Assembly: GCF_000372525.1 (NCBI RefSeq)
Contig: NZ_AQUR01000064.1
Span: forward strand, 183-41,178
Length of the DNA: 40,996 bases
DNA from: Cupriavidus neocaledonicus
GTDB taxonomy: Bacteria; Pseudomonadota; Gammaproteobacteria; Burkholderiales; Burkholderiaceae
Direction of reading: 5' to 3'
The notes below the pieces were generated by a model, which saw nothing but the letters and a program-made list of their open reading frames with translations, was not told the origin of the DNA and ran no database searches. Shown here one piece after another: positions 34,555 to 40,996 of this stretch (position 1 is the stretch's first letter; each line of letters starts with the position of its first letter). The position numbers were made by a program, and so were the translations under genes.

Positions 34555-34923
34555 ATGACGACATGTTCCAGCGCGAGCGCAGCCGCATGGGGGCAGCAGC
34601 CCGGCTCCAGCGAACTGCTCCACCGGATCCGCGCCTCGGTGGCGCGCATTCGCGTGGATGCGGCAAACGGTGCCGGCATCGAACGCCTCTTGTCGACCCT
34701 CCTGCGCCACGCGCTCGCGGCGGGCTCGCCGTTCGAGATCGCGCTGGTGCTCGGGAGCGCGGCAGAACTGATGTTGTTCCCGGAACCGGAGATCCTGGAG
34801 CAATGTACGGCCGCCGTGCAACAGGCTGACCAGCAGGCGCTGCGCGGACTGGTCTGGGCTGTCCGGCACAGAAGCATGAGAAGCGGGAAGGGCGCGCGCA
34901 GGTTCGCGCTCGACCCGCAGTGA
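34555..34923 (+). CDS. Small protein of unknown function
   Basis: A 122-residue predicted soluble, helical protein between the acyl-CoA dehydrogenase and oxidase copy 2. Readable features are amphipathic helices (SELLHRIRASVARIRVDA; GIERLLSTLLRHALAAG) and a basic tail (RHRSMRSGKGARR). I recognise no family. The lva operon has a small helper protein (LvaB) beside its kinase, but I cannot see clear similarity. The gene has the codon bias of its neighbours and ends 4 bases before the oxidase start, which supports it being real. The start is tentative. Confidence 0.6.
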   Translation: MTTCSSASAAAWGQQPGSSELLHRIRASVARIRVDAANGAGIERLLSTLLRHALAAGSPFEIALVLGSAAELMLFPEPEILEQCTAAVQQADQQALRGLVWAVRHRSMRSGKGARRFALDPQ

Positions 34924-34927
34924 GGCA

Positions 34928-36400
34928 ATGAAATTGCGAAACAACATGGTGAAGCCTTCAATCAACACGCAGCGCAGGCAGCTGCTCAAGCTGGCTGGCA
35001 TCTCGACTGCGGTAGGCAGTATGGGCAGCCTGAGCCCTGGGCCGGCGCATGCCGGCAAGCCAGCGGACGTCCTCGACGTCGTCATTGTCGGCGCGGGCCT
35101 GGCGGGCCTGACGGCGGCACGGGACCTGAGCCATGCCGGCTGCGAGTCATTGGTCGTGCTCGAAGCGCGTGATCGCGTCGGCGGGCGGACGCTGAACTAC
35201 GACGTGGGTTCCGGGCACGTGTCCGAGGTCGGCGGCCAGTGGATCGGCCCTGGCCAGACCGCCGTGGCCGACCTTGCGCGTGAACTGGACGTCGGCACGT
35301 TCCCGAGCTTCTACAAGGGCAACACCGTCATTCTCGGCGGCGACGGCCGCCTGGAGATAGACCTCAGGGGCACGTTCGGCAGCGACGAGGCGATCGGGAG
35401 CAAGCTCAGCGGGCTCTCGCGCGAAGTTCCCGCCGGCGCGCCATGGAAGTCACCGAAGGCAGCCGAACTGGACAAGCTCTCGGTCGGCGACTGGCTGGCG
35501 CGACAGAACATCAAGCCGGAGGACCGCACCGGCTGGAATGCGAGCCTCGCGCTCACCGGCGGCGTGATGCCGGCCAAGATGGGGCTGCTGCATTTCCTCT
35601 CGATGATCAATTCGGCTGCCTGCGACTATATGCAACTCGACAGCATCAAGCATAGCGCGCAGGAAACGCGTTTCGTCGGCGGGTCGCAGGTACTGAGCAA
35701 CCGGATGGCGCAGGCGTTAGGCGGGAAGGTGCGACTGTCGAGCCCGGTGCGACGAATCTCCGGATGGGACCGCGACGTCGTCACGCTGCACACGGACCAT
35801 GGCGAGATGCGCGCCCGGCAGGTCATCATGGCCCTGAGCCCACCCTTGTGCCAGCAGATCCAGTTCGATCCCCCGCTGCCGGCAAAGCGTGCCGCCCTGC
35901 AGCGTGCCTGGCCCGCCCACTCGCCGGCGCGGAAGACGGCCATGGTCTATTCCCGGCCGTTCTGGCGCGACAAGGGCTTGAACGGACATATCTTCCAGGT
36001 GAACGGGCCCATCCTGTGGGCTTTCGACAACTCTCCGCCAGGGGGGGAGATCGGCGTCATCAACGCCTTTATCTCGAACGCGCAGGTCCCGTCTGAACCC
36101 AAGGCCGCGCAGCAATTCCTGACGGCGTTGTACGCCCGTGCCTTTGGCCGCGAAGCGCTGTCCCCGGTGTCATATCACGACCACGACTGGGGCCGCGCTG
36201 ATCCATGGACGATCACCTGCGTCTCCGCGATCCCGCCGGGCTTCTGGAGCACCCACGGCGAGGCCTTGCGCCCACCGTGCGGGAAGCTGATCTGGTCCGG
36301 CACCGAGACGGCCGAGATCTGGGCCGGCTACATGGACGGCGCCGTGCGATCGGGTCACCACGCCGCGCTCCAGGCGCTCAACGCGCTGCGTCGGGCGTAG
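34928..36400 (+). CDS. Tat-exported flavin monoamine oxidase-family amine dehydrogenase (copy 2)
   Basis: A 490-residue paralogue of the 16703-18268 enzyme. The twin-arginine signal is NTQRRQLLKLAG (residues 13-24), with processing probably after PAHA. FAD motifs are VIVGAGLAGLTAARD, EARDRVGGRT and GGQWIGPGQTAVADLAREL; the C-terminus has LIWSGTETAEIWAGYMDGAV. By eye MAO-B Tyr435 is kept as Tyr (WAGYMDG), unlike copy 1 (Ala), while Tyr398 aligns to Cys and the flavin-linking Cys397 to Thr. The two copies may therefore take different amines or successive intermediates. The cytochrome gene follows after 9 bases. NicA2-like electron transfer to cytochrome c is inferred. Confidence 0.88.
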   Translation: MKLRNNMVKPSINTQRRQLLKLAGISTAVGSMGSLSPGPAHAGKPADVLDVVIVGAGLAGLTAARDLSHAGCESLVVLEARDRVGGRTLNYDVGSGHVSEVGGQWIGPGQTAVADLARELDVGTFPSFYKGNTVILGGDGRLEIDLRGTFGSDEAIGSKLSGLSREVPAGAPWKSPKAAELDKLSVGDWLARQNIKPEDRTGWNASLALTGGVMPAKMGLLHFLSMINSAACDYMQLDSIKHSAQETRFVGGSQVLSNRMAQALGGKVRLSSPVRRISGWDRDVVTLHTDHGEMRARQVIMALSPPLCQQIQFDPPLPAKRAALQRAWPAHSPARKTAMVYSRPFWRDKGLNGHIFQVNGPILWAFDNSPPGGEIGVINAFISNAQVPSEPKAAQQFLTALYARAFGREALSPVSYHDHDWGRADPWTITCVSAIPPGFWSTHGEALRPPCGKLIWSGTETAEIWAGYMDGAVRSGHHAALQALNALRRA

Positions 36401-36409
36401 GAGGCTGAG

Positions 36410-37066
36410 ATGAAGAAACGGATTTTGCTGGGCGCCGCCGGCGCCATCGTTGGCGGATTGCTGGCCTGGTTGGGGCCCGACCTCCTCGGACTCTATCGGC
36501 TTGACCGCTACATCTCTGCGTCCGCGGCGGCCTACGAGACCAATAGCGGACCCTGGCCTCACGTGACGGACGCTTGCATCGCGTGCCACGGCGTCAGGGG
36601 CAATTCGATGCATCAGGGTTATCCGAGCCTGGCAAGCCAGCCGGCCCCGTACGTGGCGGACCAGCTCCACAAGTTCGCGAGCGGCGAGCGGCACAACCCT
36701 ACCATGGGCCCGCTGGCGATGACCATGAGCGAGACCGAGATCAACCATCTGGCCGATCACTTTGCCAGGCAACCGGCCGTGGCCAACCGGACTTTCACGC
36801 CGGATGCCGTGTTGCGGGAGCGGGGCAGGCAACTGGTGGCATCGGGCAACTGCATCGCTTGCCACGGCGGCCAGTTGATGGGGCGTGACCAGTTTCCGCG
36901 CCTTGCCGGCCAGGGTTATGACTACCTGCTCGCGCAGTTCGACGCGTTCGCCGACGGCACGCGCAGCGATCCGACCGGAATGATGAAACGCATTGCCATG
37001 GCGGCTTCAGCGCAGGACCGCAAGGCGATGGCGAGCTACCTCGCCAGCCTCGCCCCGCAGAAGTGA
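36410..37066 (+). CDS. Membrane-anchored dihaem cytochrome c (copy 2)
   Basis: A 218-residue paralogue of the 16058-16702 protein. An N-terminal hydrophobic segment (ILLGAAGAIVGGLLAWLGPD) targets and probably anchors it. Haem sites are CIACH (56-60) and CIACH (148-152), at exactly the same residue numbers as in copy 1. NPTMGPL supplies a methionine ligand (Met99), and GMMKRIAMAA has candidates for the second. It should accept electrons from oxidase copy 2 in the periplasm and pass them to a terminal oxidase. The start follows GAGG in the intergenic 9 bases. Confidence 0.9.
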   Translation: MKKRILLGAAGAIVGGLLAWLGPDLLGLYRLDRYISASAAAYETNSGPWPHVTDACIACHGVRGNSMHQGYPSLASQPAPYVADQLHKFASGERHNPTMGPLAMTMSETEINHLADHFARQPAVANRTFTPDAVLRERGRQLVASGNCIACHGGQLMGRDQFPRLAGQGYDYLLAQFDAFADGTRSDPTGMMKRIAMAASAQDRKAMASYLASLAPQK

Positions 37067-37100
37067 CGAAGCTGCCCGAAAACATATACCTGGAGTCGTA

Positions 37101-37769
37101 ATGGAACTCAGCTTCTACATTCTCTGCCTTTCGATCGCCACTCTGGTGGCAACGTCCTTGATCTTCGGCCTGAAGTTTCTGGGCAAGCGCAACTATCTGC
37201 TCGGGTTCGAGTGGCTGGTCGTGACGTTCTCGGCATCGAACTTCCTGCTCTATTTCCTGGGCGGTGTGGAATTCTCCTATCGCATCTCTTACTTCCTGGA
37301 TGCGTTCTCCCGGGGCTTCGGTATTCCGGTGATCGCCACTGCCGGACTGATGGCCGTCACGCATCGCTACAAGCCGTCCATCCTGTCGGATGTCCTGTTC
37401 TTTGCCGCCGCTATCGCGGCAACGGCGGTCCTGGTGTCGGCCGACTTCATGGCGCAGCCCCGGCCGTACTTCTACGTAGCGATGTGGTCCGCATTCTCGG
37501 TGTACCTCGCCTACTTTGCCTGGAGATTGCTGAGCGCCGGGGAAGGTCTGCTTGCACTCGGCGTGCTCGTAGTCCTGCTGACGTCTCAGGCCATCGCCAC
37601 CATCTACGACTTTTACAAGATCCCCGGCGATGACGAGCAGGCCCTCTTCTATGTGCTCGCGTGCCTGGCGTGGTCGCTGATGTGCGTCGTGATGTATTAC
37701 GCCTATGGTGCGCTGGAGCGCGCGGAGAAGAACGAGGCATCGCTGTCGTCGATGCTGGCGGCCCGATGA
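37101..37769 (+). CDS. Unknown multi-pass inner-membrane protein
   Basis: A 222-residue protein with about six or seven hydrophobic helices, the first at MELSFYILCLSIATLVATSL and the last near FYVLACLAWSLMCVVMYYAY. The ATG at 37101 follows TGGAG; the longer frame adds 36 residues antisense-like in composition. I do not recognise the family. Its stop overlaps the kinase start by 4 bases (ATGA), so the two are co-translated. It stands directly after the cytochrome gene, so it could be a membrane quinone or electron-transfer partner, or a transporter for the product. There is no direct evidence for either. Confidence 0.75.
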   Translation: MELSFYILCLSIATLVATSLIFGLKFLGKRNYLLGFEWLVVTFSASNFLLYFLGGVEFSYRISYFLDAFSRGFGIPVIATAGLMAVTHRYKPSILSDVLFFAAAIAATAVLVSADFMAQPRPYFYVAMWSAFSVYLAYFAWRLLSAGEGLLALGVLVVLLTSQAIATIYDFYKIPGDDEQALFYVLACLAWSLMCVVMYYAYGALERAEKNEASLSSMLAAR

Positions 37770-38860
37770 ACCCGGCGACTCCCATGGGCACGGACTTCTC
37801 CGCGTTCGCCGGCACGCGCCCGGTGACCGAAGCCATCGGCTTCGATCCCGCTGCACTGCACGACTGGATGACGCAGCACGTGGAGGGGTTCGCCGGCCCG
37901 CTGGCCATCGAGCAGTTCAACGGCGGCCAGTCCAATCCCACCTTCAAGCTGGTCACGCCGGGTCAGACCTATGTCATGCGTGCCAAGCCCGGGCCGCGGG
38001 CAAGGCTGCTGCCATCGGCGCATGCCATCGAGCGCGAGTTCCGCGTGATGGCCGCGCTTGCCGGTACCGACGTGCCGGTTGCGAGGACCTATGCCATGTG
38101 CGAGGACGAGGCAGTGATCGGCCGCGCCTTCTACATCATGGAGCATGTCGAAGGGCGCGTGCTGTGGGACCCGTCGCTGCCGGGCATGGCCCCGCACGAG
38201 CGCGCGGCCATCTACGACGAGATGAATCGGGTCATCGCGGCGCTGCACAGCGTCGACTGCAAGGCTGTTGGCCTGGGCGATTATGGCAAGCCTGGCAACT
38301 ATTTTTCGCGACAGATCGAGCGGTGGAGCAGGCAGTACAAGTCTTCCCAGACCGAATCCATTCCGGCGATGGATGCGCTGATGTCATGCCTGCCCCAGCA
38401 CATTCCGCACGAAGCGGAGGAGCAGGTCTGCATCGTTCACGGTGATTACCGGCTCGACAACCTCATCTTCCATCCGACCGAGCCTCGTGTCCTTGCGCTG
38501 CTCGACTGGGAACTCTCGACCCTCGGCCATCCGATGGCGGACTTCAGCTATCACTGCATGAGCTGGCATATCGAACCGGGCCCACTCCGGGGCATGGCAG
38601 GCGTTCACGCCGCCAGCCTGGGTATCCCGGACGAGGCGGCCTATCGGCGTGCCTATGAGCAACGTACCGGACACAAGATTGCGCAGGACTGGCACTTCTA
38701 CCTCGCCTTCAGCATGTTTCGCACCGCGGGCATCCTGCAAGGCATCATGAAGCGGGCGTCGGATGGCACCGCGACTTCCACGCGTGCGCTCGAAACCGGG
38801 AAACTGGCCAGGCCGGTCGCGGCAATGGCCTGGAAGCATCTGCAAATGCATTCGCGCTGA
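37766..38860 (+). CDS. APH-family phosphotransferase (ACAD10/11 N-terminal/LvaA-like kinase)
   Basis: A 364-residue kinase-fold protein. The catalytic loop reads IVHGDYRLDNLIFHP (HxDxxxxN) and the metal-binding Asp lies in LALLDWELSTLGHP. The N-terminal lobe has FNGGQSNPTFKLV and YVMRAKPG with the ATP-binding lysine. This subgroup matches the kinase part of human ACAD10/ACAD11 and bacterial LvaA. They phosphorylate the 4-hydroxyl of hydroxyacyl-CoAs so that an acyl-CoA dehydrogenase-like partner can remove it. It is not an antibiotic-resistance enzyme. An acyl-CoA dehydrogenase is the first gene of this operon and an SDR the next gene. The ATG at 37766 overlaps the membrane-protein stop. Confidence 0.88.
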   Translation: MNPATPMGTDFSAFAGTRPVTEAIGFDPAALHDWMTQHVEGFAGPLAIEQFNGGQSNPTFKLVTPGQTYVMRAKPGPRARLLPSAHAIEREFRVMAALAGTDVPVARTYAMCEDEAVIGRAFYIMEHVEGRVLWDPSLPGMAPHERAAIYDEMNRVIAALHSVDCKAVGLGDYGKPGNYFSRQIERWSRQYKSSQTESIPAMDALMSCLPQHIPHEAEEQVCIVHGDYRLDNLIFHPTEPRVLALLDWELSTLGHPMADFSYHCMSWHIEPGPLRGMAGVHAASLGIPDEAAYRRAYEQRTGHKIAQDWHFYLAFSMFRTAGILQGIMKRASDGTATSTRALETGKLARPVAAMAWKHLQMHSR

Positions 38861-38888
38861 CCGGCACTTCTTCCAACATCACAGCATC

Positions 38889-39668
38889 ATGGCGAATTCA
38901 ACACCGACCCCTATCGCGCAGCCCGGCCTTGCCGGATTCCTGGACTTCACCGGCAAGACGGTGCTGGTGGTGGGAGGCTCCAGCGGCATCGGCAACGGCA
39001 TTGCCCAGGCATTCCGGCAACTCGGCGCAGAGGTCCACGCATGGGGCACGCGTGCCCGCGCGGCGGACTACAGCGCCGACGAGGGCTCTGATCTCTCCGG
39101 TCTGCATTATGCGCAGGTAGATGTCTCCGACCAGGCCGCCATCCACGCCGTGCAGCCTGCCTTTCAGCGCCTGGATGCGCTGGTGCTGTCACAGGGCACC
39201 ATCCTGTACAAGCGGGCCGAGTTCGAAATGGAAGCCTTTGATCGGGTCCTGAGCGTTAACCTGTCCAGCGTGATGGCGTGCGCGGTCAAGTTCCGGCCAA
39301 TGCTCCGCGAGAGCCAGGGTTCCCTGGTTACGCTGAGCTCGATTGCGGGCTTCCGGTCCGTGCGCGGAAACCCTGCCTACGCCGCATCCAAGTCAGGCGT
39401 GGTGGGTCTGACCCGCACGCTGGGCGAAGCCTGGGCAGCCGAAGGTATTCGCGTCAACGGCATTGCCCCGGGACTGGTCGATACCAAGCTCACCAAGGTC
39501 ACCACGGCTTCGCCGGCGCGGCTCGATGCAACGCTTTCGCGCGTGCCCCTGGGCCGCATGGGCTTGCCACACGAGATCGCCGGAGTCGCCGTTTTCCTGG
39601 CCTCGCCGTTGGCCTCCTACATGGTTGGTGAGACGCTGCTTGTCGACGGCGGGCTGACGCTGGCCTGA
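38889..39668 (+). CDS. SDR-family oxidoreductase
   Basis: A 259-residue classical short-chain dehydrogenase. The cofactor motif VVGGSSGIGNGIA lies near residues 27-39, the catalytic Ser in VTLSSIAGF, and the Tyr/Lys pair in NPAYAASKSG; NGIAPGLVDTKLT and the C-terminal LLVDGGLTLA are typical. The start at the ATG of MANSTPT avoids 42 residues that overlap the kinase gene. It is the last gene of the catabolic operon and likely interconverts a hydroxy and a keto acyl intermediate, as LvaD does in the levulinate pathway. The next gene, pntAA, begins 16 bases later. Confidence 0.88.
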   Translation: MANSTPTPIAQPGLAGFLDFTGKTVLVVGGSSGIGNGIAQAFRQLGAEVHAWGTRARAADYSADEGSDLSGLHYAQVDVSDQAAIHAVQPAFQRLDALVLSQGTILYKRAEFEMEAFDRVLSVNLSSVMACAVKFRPMLRESQGSLVTLSSIAGFRSVRGNPAYAASKSGVVGLTRTLGEAWAAEGIRVNGIAPGLVDTKLTKVTTASPARLDATLSRVPLGRMGLPHEIAGVAVFLASPLASYMVGETLLVDGGLTLA

Positions 39669-39684
39669 CACAAGGGAATCGAAT

Positions 39685-40800
<1,116 letters not shown>

Positions 40801-40811
40801 TCAGGAGAACA

Positions 40812-40996
40812 ATGATGGAAATGGTGAACCACACGGTGATCAACCTGATCATCTTCGTGCTGGCGATCTACGTGGGTTACCACGTGGTCTGGACGGTCAC
40901 GCCGGCCCTGCATACGCCCCTGATGGCGGTAACCAACGCGATCTCGGCCATCATCATCGTCGGCGCCATGCTCGCCGCGGGCCTGACCGAAGGCGG
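40812..40996 (+). CDS. pntAB: NAD(P) transhydrogenase subunit alpha, part 2, 5' part
   Basis: The first 61 residues of the short membrane-spanning part of PntA. They begin [20 protein letters not shown] and include the helix [20 protein letters not shown] with the conserved TNAISAI stretch. GGAG lies before two possible ATGs (40812, 40815). The gene continues past the window end. Confidence 0.93.
   Translation, partial: MMEMVNHTVINLIIFVLAIYVGYHVVWTVTPALHTPLMAVTNAISAIIIVGAMLAAGLTEG

Noticed and set aside
37766..38860. Aminoglycoside resistance gene
   Set aside because: The APH fold is present, but the sequence and context match the ACAD10/11-LvaA kinase subgroup, not antibiotic-modifying enzymes.

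Overview
The window reads as chromosomal DNA of a high-GC betaproteobacterium, most likely Burkholderiales close to Cupriavidus/Ralstonia. I infer this from the codon bias, the split PntAA/PntAB transhydrogenase and the styles of the sugar-acid and hydrophobic-substrate catabolic genes. It is an inference, not a database result. No rRNA, tRNA, CRISPR array or intact insertion sequence is visible.

Layout. 1-1694 is housekeeping: the 3' part of a branched-chain amino acid permease (livM), then a convergent DUF808 membrane protein. 1695-13095 is a mosaic. Two intact modules lie between gene scraps: a sugar-acid catabolic operon (UxaA/GarD-type dehydratase, aldehyde dehydrogenase, ACS-family transporter, AraD1/GguC-type dehydratase, with a divergent LysR regulator) and a lone DHA2-type exporter. 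The scraps are a frameshifted DUF1016/YhcG gene, a TetR helix-turn-helix fragment, a VWA-domain C-terminus and a GFA-family N-terminus. 13096-15866 encodes a hybrid histidine kinase translationally coupled to a response regulator that carries a class III adenylate cyclase.

16058-39668 is one large catabolic locus and the most interesting part. It holds two Tat-exported flavin amine oxidases, each paired with a membrane-anchored dihaem cytochrome c. This is the arrangement of NicA2-type amine dehydrogenases that pass electrons to cytochrome c. Between the pairs lie a 2-oxoglutarate dioxygenase, an atypical Rid protein, a DUF1329/DUF1302/RND/YCF48 envelope set typical of hydrophobic-substrate utilisation, a saccharopine-dehydrogenase-like reductase, an acyl-CoA ligase, a thiolase, a DadA/PuuB-like oxidase, a TetR regulator and an acyl-CoA dehydrogenase. 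After the second pair come a membrane protein, an APH-family kinase and an SDR. I infer a pathway in which a hydrophobic amine is oxidised in the periplasm, taken up, activated with CoA and shortened. The kinase, acyl-CoA dehydrogenase and SDR resemble the 4-hydroxyacyl-CoA chemistry of the levulinate (lva) pathway.

Four promoters in this locus carry tandem direct repeats with an exact 19-bp period (consensus near CTATGTTTGNCATAGTGTC). They lie upstream of the first oxidase, the dioxygenase, the DUF1329 gene and the acyl-CoA dehydrogenase, which suggests one regulon, possibly under the local TetR protein. The window ends in the start of the pnt transhydrogenase operon.
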